NCBI GenBank assembly: GCA_946621635.1
Contig: CAMOOR010000015.1
Coordinates: 1-42,186, forward strand
Direction: 5' to 3'
Length of the DNA: 42,186 nucleotides
Source of the DNA: Colimorpha sp002372855
GTDB taxonomy: Bacteria > Bacteroidota > Bacteroidia > Bacteroidales > P3
Below, piece by piece: positions 7,464 through 15,503 of this stretch (the first letter of the stretch is position 1; every line of letters starts with the position of its first letter). Made by a program: the position numbers and the translations under genes. The notes under the pieces are model-generated. The model was given only the letters and a program-made list of their open reading frames with translations. It was not told the DNA's origin and ran no database searches.

Positions 7464-9887
7464 TTACATCTGCGGCGTATTGCCCGTGTCGGTGGCACCC
7501 TGGCGGGCCTTGCTTTCGAGCTCCATCTTGCCTATGCGCCAGGTGAGGCCGAGGCTGACGAAGCGCGAGTCGAACTGCTGGCTGCCGGTGGTCTGGTACT
7601 GCGGCGCCGTGGTGTTGCTGCCCCATTCGGCCATGCCGAAGATGTCGTTGACGTTGAAGTAGACCGAGAGCTGGCGCTCGAAGAAGTCGGCCGAGCAGCC
7701 GAGGTCGATGCCCTTGTTGGCCACCGTCAGGCTGTAGAGGCCCAGGCGCGGACTGGAATAGTGCGCATTGGCGAAGACCTCCAGCTTGTTCCACAGCTTG
7801 GCCCACACATTCAGGCGGGCGCTCCAGCTCCAGCGGTTGTCGCTGAAGCCGTCGTAGTCGTAGGCATAGTTGAACACCGAGGCGTTGAGACGGACATTGA
7901 AGAAGCCACTGGGACGGTAGGTGACGTTGGCCTCGAGGCCCTCGGTGTGGCTGGAGCCGATGTTCTCCGGACGGGTGTAGTTGACCAGCTGGGAGCCGAA
8001 GTACTCGGGGGCGTAGCCGGCAAAGGTCATGGTGCCGATTTCGTCGGTGTTGGCGCGGAAATAGGCATTGACGTTGAGCATGCCGAAGCCCATGATGTAC
8101 TTGCTCCAAGCGGCCTCGAGGTTGTGGGTATAGGTGCGCAGCAGGTTGGGGTTGCCGGTGGAGTAGCTGTAGTCCTCGTAGGTGCGGAAGGGCGAGAGCT
8201 GCGTCATGCCGGGAGTGGTGTTGCGGAGGGTGTAGCTGAGGCTGTAGGAGGTGAAGGTCTTGGTCTGGTAGCTCAGGTGGAGGCTGGGCACGAGACCGAA
8301 GAACGAGGTGTCCACCACGGTCATTCCAGCGCCGTCCAGGTGGCTCCATTCGCTGCGTTTCCAGCGCTGCTCGCCGCGAAGACCCAGCTTGGCGGTGAAG
8401 CCGCCCCAGCGTTTCTGCAGGGTCACGTAGCCGTTGAGGCCCGTGCCGCGCTCCAGACCGTCGCTCACACGCAGGGCCACAGCATGGTAGCCGTCGGCCC
8501 CCATGGTGTCGACGCCCAGATACTGCGTGCCGCCGCCGAGCTCCAGCTCCATGCCCGCCTCAAGCTCCAGGTCGTGTTTCAACGGGTGCGTGTAGTTGAG
8601 GGTCATGCTGCCGCTGGGGCTGGTGTTGCGCTTCTCGGTGCGGCGCAGCAGGCTGTCCATCGTCGGGTCGGCGTAGGCGAAGGTCTCCGTGCCGATGCCA
8701 TGCTCGTTCCAGGTGTTGCCGTTGAGGCTGAAGGAGAGCTTGCGGCCGGTGGAGTCGAAGCGGTGCTCCAGCCAGGCGCCCATGTAGCCGCCCCAGCCAA
8801 AACCGTCGGGATTCTCGAGGTCGTAGTGGTAGCCCAGGTTGCGCAGCGTGGGCTGGTACTCGCGGTAGACGAGGTCCAGCTCCGTGCTGTTGTTGCCCCA
8901 GTAGGGGTAGACACCCAGCCAGGTGGCCAGATGGGTCTTGTCGGTGATGTTCCAGTTGAGGTTCAAGCCGCTGTAGCCGCCGTAGTTGCGCATGTGCGTC
9001 TCGCTGGTGGAACTCTGGTAGCGGCTGGTGTCGCCGTTATCGTCAAAGAGGGTGTTCGTGCCGTCGGAGTACATGTTGTGCACGCCGAAGTTGGCGTTGA
9101 CGTAGATGTTCATGTCGAACTTCTCGTTGGCGTAGACATACGAAGCCCAGGGCGAGAAACTCGGCATGGTGTTGGCGCGGAAGCCCACGCAGAGCAGCTC
9201 GTTGCGCGTAATCTTCTGGTTGGTGACGATGTTGATGACGCCGCCGGTGGTGGAGTAGCGCGCCGAGGGGTTGGTGATGACTTCGATGCGCTCGATGGCG
9301 TTGGCGGGCATCTGCTTGATGTACTGCTTCAGGGCCTCCTCGTTCATGTGGCTCGGACGGTCGTTGACCCAAATCTCGACGCTCGACACGCCGCGCAGCG
9401 TGATGTTGCCCTCGGCATCCACCTCCACACCGGGGGCGTTCTGCAGCGCGTCGCTGGCCGTGCCGGTCTGGATGGAGGGGTCCTCCTTGGTGTTGTACAT
9501 GTTCTTCTCGCCGTCCATCTGGTAGAGGGGCTTCTCGGCCACAATCTCCACCTCCTCCAGCAGGGTGCCGGCGCGAAGCTTGATCTCCAAATCTTCTATA
9601 GAACTTGTAATATTTATAGGCTCCACATAGCTCTCATACCCCACCGACGTGGCCTGCAGCAGGTAGCTGCCGGGCTTGACATCCCGAATGACGAACTCGC
9701 CGCCGAAATCCGAAGCCGCGCCGCGGACAAACACCGTGTCCGCCTGGCGCATCAGGCCCACGTTGACCAGCGGCAGCGCCTCGCCCGTCTTGGCGTCGCG
9801 CACCGTGCCTTTCACTTTCACAGTCTGTGCCTCGACCGAGGCCATCGTGGCGACCATCGCCAACAGAACAAAAACAATCTTTTTCAT
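7464..9887 (-). CDS. TonB-linked outer-membrane beta-barrel protein
   Basis: 807 residues. It has a signal peptide (about 1-20, ending VEAQ), then a CarboxypepD_reg-like beta-sandwich (about 22-110: GTVRDAKTGEALPLVNV), then a plug-like region (about 115-225: DALQNAPGVEVDAEGNITLRG, followed by VEIWVNDRPS), then a large aromatic-rich barrel. This is the outer membrane beta-barrel family related to TonB-dependent receptors. It is paralogous to the protein at 13079-15493, with the same domain order and shared motifs such as DGEKxxYN and PGVxVDxxGNITL. It sits in one gene train with an ABC exporter and a YtrA-type regulator. The ligand is unknown. Confidence 0.92.
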   Translation of the reverse strand: MKKIVFVLLAMVATMASVEAQTVKVKGTVRDAKTGEALPLVNVGLMRQADTVFVRGAASDFGGEFVIRDVKPGSYLLQATSVGYESYVEPINITSSIEDLEIKLRAGTLLEEVEIVAEKPLYQMDGEKNMYNTKEDPSIQTGTASDALQNAPGVEVDAEGNITLRGVSSVEIWVNDRPSHMNEEALKQYIKQMPANAIERIEVITNPSARYSTTGGVINIVTNQKITRNELLCVGFRANTMPSFSPWASYVYANEKFDMNIYVNANFGVHNMYSDGTNTLFDDNGDTSRYQSSTSETHMRNYGGYSGLNLNWNITDKTHLATWLGVYPYWGNNSTELDLVYREYQPTLRNLGYHYDLENPDGFGWGGYMGAWLEHRFDSTGRKLSFSLNGNTWNEHGIGTETFAYADPTMDSLLRRTEKRNTSPSGSMTLNYTHPLKHDLELEAGMELELGGGTQYLGVDTMGADGYHAVALRVSDGLERGTGLNGYVTLQKRWGGFTAKLGLRGEQRWKRSEWSHLDGAGMTVVDTSFFGLVPSLHLSYQTKTFTSYSLSYTLRNTTPGMTQLSPFRTYEDYSYSTGNPNLLRTYTHNLEAAWSKYIMGFGMLNVNAYFRANTDEIGTMTFAGYAPEYFGSQLVNYTRPENIGSSHTEGLEANVTYRPSGFFNVRLNASVFNYAYDYDGFSDNRWSWSARLNVWAKLWNKLEVFANAHYSSPRLGLYSLTVANKGIDLGCSADFFERQLSVYFNVNDIFGMAEWGSNTTAPQYQTTGSQQFDSRFVSLGLTWRIGKMELESKARQGATDTGNTPQM

Positions 9888-9934
9888 AAAATAATGATTA
9901 ATGGTATATTTTTATGAATTCACTATTGACTTAA

Positions 9935-10189
9935 CTACTTTTTGTTATCTCTTGGAGTTATCCCCATCCTCTTGTCTTCCTCCACCGCCTTCTCGACATC
10001 CTTGCCCATGTGGTTCATGAGCGCGTTGAGCGGGGTAAAAATGAGGCCGCACACAATTCCGCTGATGATGGAATGCCTCCAGTCTCCTCCAAACAATTTG
10101 CTGACCAGGAAGAAAACCACCGTGTAGATTACAAAAACAATCAGGTAATACACCCAATCTTTTTTCTTGAAATGTTCTTTGATAGTCAT
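9935..10189 (-). CDS. Small membrane protein, first gene of the train
   Basis: 84 residues from the ATG at 10189 (MTIKEHFKKKDW). There are two hydrophobic segments: about 13-30 (VYYLIVFVIYTVVFFLV) and about 40-55. The C-terminus is charged (KAVEEDKRMG). An in-frame TTG at 10213 would add eight residues; the ATG is preferred because it is preceded by an A-rich leader. It is the first gene after the promoter at 10261-10291 and lies 47 bp ahead of the barrel gene. I do not recognise the family. Confidence 0.7.
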   Translation of the reverse strand: MTIKEHFKKKDWVYYLIVFVIYTVVFFLVSKLFGGDWRHSIISGIVCGLIFTPLNALMNHMGKDVEKAVEEDKRMGITPRDNKK

Positions 10190-10236
10190 TTTTTCTAAAT
10201 ATTTGTTTTTCAATTCTTAATTTTAATTTTGTACTG

Positions 10237-10258
10237 GTGTATTAGTTAACTAGTACAC
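10237..10258 (-). promoter_or_regulatory. 22-bp palindromic operator at the train promoter
   Basis: A near-perfect palindrome: outer arms GTGTA and TACAC, core TAGTTAACTA, with one mismatched pair between them. It lies directly after the -7 box of the minus-strand promoter and so covers the predicted transcription start, the ideal place for a repressor. The half-sites resemble the AGTGTA...TACACT operators I recall for YtrA-type GntR repressors. A YtrA-type regulator is encoded in this train (3238-3591), so autoregulation is likely. Confidence 0.65.
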
Positions 10259-10260
10259 TG

Positions 10261-10291
10261 CAAAAGTAGCACAATTTTCCATACCTGCAAA
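10261..10291 (-). promoter_or_regulatory. Bacteroidetes-type promoter for the minus-strand train
   Basis: On the minus strand, TTTG (10291-10288) is followed after exactly 19 bp by TACTTTTG (10268-10261). This matches the Bacteroidetes consensus TTTG-N19-21-TAnnTTTG. Transcription would start near 10254 and read into the small membrane protein gene and on to the M16 peptidase gene. Confidence 0.75.
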
Positions 10292-10375
10292 ATTTTTTTC
10301 GAAAAAAATTTACTCCATCATCATAACCATCTGCAAACAAACAATATACGACAGAAAAATTTTTTCACACCCAAA

Positions 10376-10424
10376 ACTCTTAACTCTTAACTCATAACTC
10401 CTAACTCTTAACTCCTAACTGACA
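10376..10424. repeat. Degenerate 7-bp tandem repeat (ACTCTTA type)
   Basis: Seven units: ACTCTTA twice, ACTCATA, ACTCCTA, ACTCTTA, ACTCCTA and ACTGACA. It is the reverse complement type of the repeat at 58-92, and it lies just left of hairpin copy 2 as that one lies just right of hairpin copy 1. Confidence 0.85.
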
Positions 10425-10442
10425 TCTGATACCTACCCGATA

Positions 10443-10580
10443 GGTACATAATTCGGCATTTCTTATATTGTTCTTATATCGTTTTCATATCGTTCTCATA
10501 TACTTCTCATATACTTCTTATATAGGTGATATAAGAAGTATATGAGAAGTATATAGGAACGATATAAGAAGGGCCGAATT
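10443..10580. repeat. Copy 2 of the 11-bp-unit hairpin repeat
   Basis: The left end is GGTACATAATTCGGC. The left arm has six 11-bp units (TTCTTATATTG, TTCTTATATCG, TTTTCATATCG, TTCTCATATAC twice, TTCTTATAT). The loop is AGGTG. The right arm has four inverted units and ends GGGCCGAATT. The innermost 20 bp on each side pair perfectly. The outer right end (TTGACCCCTATGGG) has decayed from the ATGTACC seen in the other copies. It occupies the space between the divergent minus-strand train and the wzz-like gene. The left arm differs from copy 3 in a single unit, and the loop is inverted relative to copy 3. Confidence 0.92.
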
Positions 10581-10715
10581 TGACCCCTATGGGAGGGGGT
10601 TGGGGGCGGTTATTTTTTTCGGTGTGGACAATATTATTGAACGAAAGGCGTTATAGAGGGGTATTGGACTTGAATACCCAAGGAAACAGATAAACGAAAA
10701 CAGAAACATACAACA

Positions 10716-11576
10716 ATGATGCAAGAAGAAAACAAAGCTCTGGGAAACAACTATAACAGCGAAGCGTCGCTGCGATTTTTCCGCCGCTGGTGGAAGCTGC
10801 TGGTGGGCGTGTTTGTTGTGGGAGCCATCGTGTCGGCCATTGCCGCATGGATGATCAAGCCGCTGTACAAGTCGTCGGCCGTCATTTTCCCGACCAACAG
10901 CAACCGCCTCAGCAAGGCCATCATGGACTACCACTACAGTCTGGACTTCATGGACTACGGCATCGAGCGCGACTGCGAGTATGCCATCCAGATACTGAGC
11001 TCGAAGCGCATGCAGCAGACAGTGTGCGAGCACTTCAACCTGATGGAGCACTACGGCATCGGCGCCAACGATGCGCACCGCATGTTCAAGCTCGACGAGC
11101 AGTACCGCAGCAACATCAGCGTGAAGCGCACGGAGTTTCTCGGTGTGGAGATAGGCGTGCTGGACCAGGACCCGCAGTGGGCGGCGGACATTGCCAACTA
11201 CATGGCCACGATGTACGACACGCTGTGCCGCGAGATACACCACGACCGCGCCGTGTCGGCGGCGGAGGTGATGGACGGCGTGTGCTCTACCATGGAACGC
11301 GAAATCGACTCGCTCTCGCAGCTGCCCTCCACGGCATGGCGCACCAAGCTTATCGCCGACAAGTGCGAACAGCTGGCCGACCTGCAGACGCGCGCCACTC
11401 AGACGCGTGTGGACAAGGACCTGAGCGTGAGCTATAAATACAGCGTCGACGAGGCCACGGTGGCCGACAAAAAGGCCTATCCCAAACGCCTCCTCATCAT
11501 CCTCGGCGGCAGTCTGGGCGCCGTGGTGGTGTGCATCTTCGGCCTGCTGATTTTCGTCAGGAAAGAGGAAGAGTAG
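10716..11576 (+). CDS. Wzz-like polysaccharide chain-length determinant
   Basis: 286 residues with the layout of a polysaccharide co-polymerase: a cytoplasmic N-terminus, membrane segment 1 at about 28-46, a large helical periplasmic domain, and membrane segment 2 at about 259-279 preceded by the family's AYPKR turn (DKKAYPKR). There is no tyrosine-kinase domain. It should set chain length or gate export of a lipopolysaccharide O-chain or exopolysaccharide. The next gene is an O-antigen-ligase-like protein, which fits. Two ATG codons are adjacent at the start. The 135-bp leader after hairpin copy 2 has only a weak promoter-like match (TATTATTG at 10632-10639). Confidence 0.85.
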   Translation: MMQEENKALGNNYNSEASLRFFRRWWKLLVGVFVVGAIVSAIAAWMIKPLYKSSAVIFPTNSNRLSKAIMDYHYSLDFMDYGIERDCEYAIQILSSKRMQQTVCEHFNLMEHYGIGANDAHRMFKLDEQYRSNISVKRTEFLGVEIGVLDQDPQWAADIANYMATMYDTLCREIHHDRAVSAAEVMDGVCSTMEREIDSLSQLPSTAWRTKLIADKCEQLADLQTRATQTRVDKDLSVSYKYSVDEATVADKKAYPKRLLIILGGSLGAVVVCIFGLLIFVRKEEE

Positions 11577-11578
11577 GC

Positions 11579-11627
11579 AGTGTTAAGTGGTTAGTGTTTA
11601 GTGTTAAGTGTTTAGTTTTTGGTTTTG
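11579..11627. repeat. Degenerate 7-bp tandem repeat (AGTGTTA type)
   Basis: Seven units: AGTGTTA, AGTGGTT, AGTGTTT, AGTGTTA, AGTGTTT, AGTTTTT and GGTTTTG. They fill the gap between the wzz-like gene and the ligase gene. The probable TTG start codon of the ligase (11619) is formed at the junction of the last two units. Confidence 0.8.
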
Positions 11628-13076
11628 TTCAAGGAACTCATAGCACGCAACAAGGGGCTGCTGGCAACCATTGTGCTGACGGCGCTGTTCATCGCCTTCG
11701 AGGGCTACGCCTTGTGGTACAAGGGCGACGCCTCGGTGGCCATGATACCGATGGCGCTGGTGGTGGTGTGGCTCTTTGTGACGCGGCTGGAGACGGGGTT
11801 CCTGCTGATGACGCTGCTGACGCCCTTCGCCGTCGACATGGCCCTCTTCCCCAAGATGGAGCTGTCGATGCCCGTGGAGCCCATGATGATACTCTTCACG
11901 GCGATGTTCCTCTTCCGCGTGCTGCTCACACGGAGCTACGACCTGCGGCTGCTGCGCCACCCGGTGACCCTGCTGCTGCTGGCGTCGCTGGGATGGATGG
12001 CCTTCACGTCGATGACGTCGGAGATGCCGTGGGTGTCAATCAAATACACGCTGGCGAGGGTGTGGTTTGTGGTGCCGTTCTTCTTCGCGGCATGCCATTT
12101 CTTCCAAAACCACCAGCGGATACGCCAGTTCTTCTGGGCCTACGCCATCGGCCTGGGGGTGGTCATACTGATTTCCACCTCCAAGACGCTGGGCAACTTC
12201 AGCGACCTGCAGACGCTGCACCGCGTGATGAAACCCTTCTACAACGACCATACGGCCTACGGCTGCGTCATAGCCCTGATGCTGCCGGCCGCTTTCTATT
12301 TCATCTTCTCGCGCGGGCAGCGCGGATGGCTCCGCGTGCTGACCCTCCTGCTCTTTGCCGGACTCTGCATCGGACTCTTCTTCTCCTACTGCCGCGCGGC
12401 ATGGATCAGCGTGGCGGGCGCCATAGGCGTGTACTTCCTCATACGCATGGGGATGAAGGTGAAGTGGATGGTGGTGCTGTTCGGGCTGGGCGTGGGAGCC
12501 TTCTTCATGTACCAGAGCGACGTGCTCTACAAGCTGGGCAAGAACCATCAGGACAGCAGCTACACGCTGGCCGACCAGGTGAAGAGCATTTCCAATATCT
12601 CGACCGACGCCTCGAACCTCGAACGCCTCAACCGCTGGGCCTCGGCCTTCCGCATGTGGAAGGAGAGCCCCGTGCTGGGCTGCGGCCCGGGGACATACCA
12701 GTTCCTCTATGCCGGATACCAGCGTTCCTACCAGCTCTCCACCATCAGCACCAATGCCGGCAACCTGGGCAACGCCCACAGCGAATACATAGGCCCGCTG
12801 ACGGAGCAGGGAGTGCCGGGAGTGGCACTGGTGGCACTGCTGTTCCTGACCACCTTCGCCACCGGTGTGCGCCTCTACCGCACCGCCAAAGACCCCCATA
12901 CGGCCCGCATGGCGCTGGCGTTCACGCTGGCACTGCTGACATACTACATACACGGAGTGTTCAACAACTTCCTCGATACGGACAAACTCTCGGTGCCCTT
13001 CTGGGGCTTCACGGCCGTCATCGTGGCGCTGGACGTGTACAGCGAAAAGAAAGAACTTGTAAAGAAAACCAACTGA
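11619..13076 (+). CDS. O-antigen ligase / Wzy-like membrane protein
   Basis: About 485 residues with roughly 12 membrane segments. The Wzy_C/O-antigen ligase region holds FFSYCRAAW (around residues 250-258), then a long loop with RLNRWASAFRMWKESPVLGCGPGTY and NAHSEY, then GVPGVALVALLF. This order of Arg, Gly-rich turn and His-bearing loop is that of the family. It would polymerise repeat units or join a polysaccharide to its acceptor at the periplasmic face. There is no ATG: a stop at 11613-11615 leaves TTG at 11619 (or 11625) as the only upstream starts that keep the first membrane helix. The next gene follows after 2 bp. Confidence 0.88.
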   Translation: MVLFKELIARNKGLLATIVLTALFIAFEGYALWYKGDASVAMIPMALVVVWLFVTRLETGFLLMTLLTPFAVDMALFPKMELSMPVEPMMILFTAMFLFRVLLTRSYDLRLLRHPVTLLLLASLGWMAFTSMTSEMPWVSIKYTLARVWFVVPFFFAACHFFQNHQRIRQFFWAYAIGLGVVILISTSKTLGNFSDLQTLHRVMKPFYNDHTAYGCVIALMLPAAFYFIFSRGQRGWLRVLTLLLFAGLCIGLFFSYCRAAWISVAGAIGVYFLIRMGMKVKWMVVLFGLGVGAFFMYQSDVLYKLGKNHQDSSYTLADQVKSISNISTDASNLERLNRWASAFRMWKESPVLGCGPGTYQFLYAGYQRSYQLSTISTNAGNLGNAHSEYIGPLTEQGVPGVALVALLFLTTFATGVRLYRTAKDPHTARMALAFTLALLTYYIHGVFNNFLDTDKLSVPFWGFTAVIVALDVYSEKKELVKKTN

Positions 13077-13078
13077 CC

Positions 13079-15493
13079 ATGAAAAGAACAACCATTCTGG
13101 TCCTGATGCTGGCAGCCATCGGGACCCTGCAGGCACAGACGGTGAAAGGCACCGTCAGCAACGCCAAGGACGGCGCTCCCCTGCCCTACACCAACGTCAC
13201 CCTCATGCGCGCCAGCGACACCACCTTCCTCCGCGGCACCACCACCGACAGCAAAGGCCGGTTCAGCCTCGACGCCGACACCGTCGAGAGCCTGCTGCGC
13301 ATCTCCGCCATAGGCTTCGAGACCATGATGGTGCCGGTAACCGACGGCCCGATGGACATCAAGATGGCGGAAGGGTCGACGACCCTCGACGCCGTGGAAA
13401 TCACCGCCGCCAAGCCCATGTATGCCGCCGACGGCGAGAAGAAGATATACAACGTCAGCGAAGACCCCACCATACAGAACGGCACCGCCCAGGACGCCCT
13501 GCAGAACACCCCCGGCGTGCAGGTGGACGGCGACGGCAACATCACCCTCAACGGCAAAGCCGTCACCGTATATATCAACGACCGCGAGTCGCACTACACC
13601 GACGACATGCTCAAGCAGTACATCAAGACCCTCACCGCCGACCAGATCAGCAGCATCGAGGCCATCGAGTACCCGCCGGCCAAATACGGCGGCGGCGGCC
13701 CCGTGGTCAACATACGCACCGGCCAGAAGGTGCTCCGCAACTCCTATTTCAGCTTCGGCGGCAGCGGCTCGTCGCGCCCCGACTTCTCGCCCTTCGTCTC
13801 CTACGCCTACGCCAACGAGAAACTGCGCATCAACGCCTACCTGCGCTACAGCTGGGGCAACTGGGACAGCGAGTCGGGCGGCGACGGCACCATGTACGAC
13901 CAGCAGATGGACACCGTGCGCGCCTATTCGAGCCGCAGCACCTCCTCCAGCCGCGACCACCATCTGAGCCCCAGCATCAGCCTCGGCTACGACTTCGACA
14001 CCATGAACAGCCTCTCCGTCTACGCCTCCTTCTCGCCCAGCTGGAGCCACTACGACCACGACGGCCGCGTGGTGCGCACCGACCTCATCGGCACCACCAT
14101 GCAGGACTACAGCTACAGCAGCCACTCCGACTCGCGCAGCAACTCCCTCTGGGGGTCCTTTGGTGCCAGCTTCGAGCACAAGTTCAACAACGAAGGCCAC
14201 CAGATTTCCTTCGACCTCAGCGGCTACACCGGCGGAGGCAGCAGCAAAAGCAACGCCTGGGAACACTACGACGCCCAGCCGGCCATGAGCTACGACGAGC
14301 GCGAAACCACCAGCTACCGCTACGGCAGCATCGACTTCGGCATCAACTACTCCCTGCCCTACAGCGAGAACGGCGAGTTCAGCGCCGGCCTCTCCTTCTC
14401 CCACGGCTTCTCACCCGACGAGACCCTCCGCGACACCCTCGGCACCGACGGCATATTCCATACCGACTACCTGCGGTCCGACAGCACAGAGTCGCCCGAC
14501 AACAACGCCTCCCTCTACCTCTCCTGGCGGCGCAAATGGGGCAACTTCACCCTCCGCCTCGGCGGCAACCTCAACTACAGCAACGACGGCAACCGCCACC
14601 TCGGCTCGCCGCAGTACGACACCAGCGTGAACCACTTCACCTTCAGCCCCAGCATCCTGCTGATGTACAACACCGAGAGCATGCACTCCTTCTCCCTCAA
14701 CTACAGTACCTACATGTCCCACCCCTCGGCCGGCAACCTCGACCGCTACGTGTCCTACGGCACCGACAGCTACTCCACCGGCAACCCCGCCCTCGAGCCC
14801 TCCTACAGCCACAGCTTCGGCCTCAGCTACGACAAAAGCTTCGAGCAGGGCCACTCCCTCGGCGTCAGCGCCAACTACGAGCTGGAATACAACCGCATAA
14901 GCCACCTCTCCTGGCCCCGCCACAGCGACTTCTTCGGCCGCTATGTGTCGTTCTCGCAGCCCTTCAACGGCGGCGACAGCCGCAACGGCAACATCTACGC
15001 CTACGCCCGCTGGCGCTTCTCAGCACTCTTCAGCATGACCCTCAGCGGCGGCGTGACCGACGACTGGTACCGCACCCTCGTGCGCCCCGGCGAGTGGATG
15101 GAGGATGAAATGGCCTCCTGGAACGTGCGCCTCAACGCCCGCGCCAAACTCTTCAACCTCGTCTGGGTCTCCACCTCGGCCTACTACGCCAGCCGCTCCC
15201 ACGGATGGTCGGCACTCCAAATCAGCGAACCGCGCTTCGGCATGGACGTCAGCGCCAGCGCCGACCTCTTCGACCGCAAACTCACCTTCTACCTCAACAT
15301 CAACGACCTCTTCAACACCGCCAACTACAACACCTCCTACATCAACCCCTACTCCCCCTCCACCAGCAGCTACACCTACAACTCGCAGTCCATCAGCTTC
15401 GGCATCACCCTCCGCTTCGGACGCATGGACCTAGGCAACAGCAGCAACGAAGGCATCCAGGCCTCCTCCGGCAGCGCCCAGGGCGGGAAATAA
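13079..15493 (+). CDS. TonB-linked outer-membrane beta-barrel protein
   Basis: 804 residues from the ATG at 13079 (MKRTTILVLMLAAIGTLQAQ, signal peptide ending LQAQ). A much longer open frame extends upstream to 11531, but it only overlaps the ligase gene in another frame. Domains: CarboxypepD_reg-like (about 22-105), plug-like (about 110-225, with DALQNTPGVQVDGDGNITL), then a barrel very rich in Ser, Tyr and Asn. It is paralogous to 7464-9887. It is cotranscribed with the Wzz-like and ligase-like genes (2-bp gap), so it could serve surface delivery or anchoring of the polysaccharide. That role is inferred only from position. Confidence 0.9.
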   Translation: MKRTTILVLMLAAIGTLQAQTVKGTVSNAKDGAPLPYTNVTLMRASDTTFLRGTTTDSKGRFSLDADTVESLLRISAIGFETMMVPVTDGPMDIKMAEGSTTLDAVEITAAKPMYAADGEKKIYNVSEDPTIQNGTAQDALQNTPGVQVDGDGNITLNGKAVTVYINDRESHYTDDMLKQYIKTLTADQISSIEAIEYPPAKYGGGGPVVNIRTGQKVLRNSYFSFGGSGSSRPDFSPFVSYAYANEKLRINAYLRYSWGNWDSESGGDGTMYDQQMDTVRAYSSRSTSSSRDHHLSPSISLGYDFDTMNSLSVYASFSPSWSHYDHDGRVVRTDLIGTTMQDYSYSSHSDSRSNSLWGSFGASFEHKFNNEGHQISFDLSGYTGGGSSKSNAWEHYDAQPAMSYDERETTSYRYGSIDFGINYSLPYSENGEFSAGLSFSHGFSPDETLRDTLGTDGIFHTDYLRSDSTESPDNNASLYLSWRRKWGNFTLRLGGNLNYSNDGNRHLGSPQYDTSVNHFTFSPSILLMYNTESMHSFSLNYSTYMSHPSAGNLDRYVSYGTDSYSTGNPALEPSYSHSFGLSYDKSFEQGHSLGVSANYELEYNRISHLSWPRHSDFFGRYVSFSQPFNGGDSRNGNIYAYARWRFSALFSMTLSGGVTDDWYRTLVRPGEWMEDEMASWNVRLNARAKLFNLVWVSTSAYYASRSHGWSALQISEPRFGMDVSASADLFDRKLTFYLNINDLFNTANYNTSYINPYSPSTSSYTYNSQSISFGITLRFGRMDLGNSSNEGIQASSGSAQGGK

Positions 15494-15503
15494 ATAAAGA
15501 TGG

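Noticed and set aside
11531..13078. Upstream extension of the second barrel protein by 516 codons.
   Set aside because: It overlaps the O-antigen ligase gene in another frame and has no domain; the signal peptide begins at 13079.
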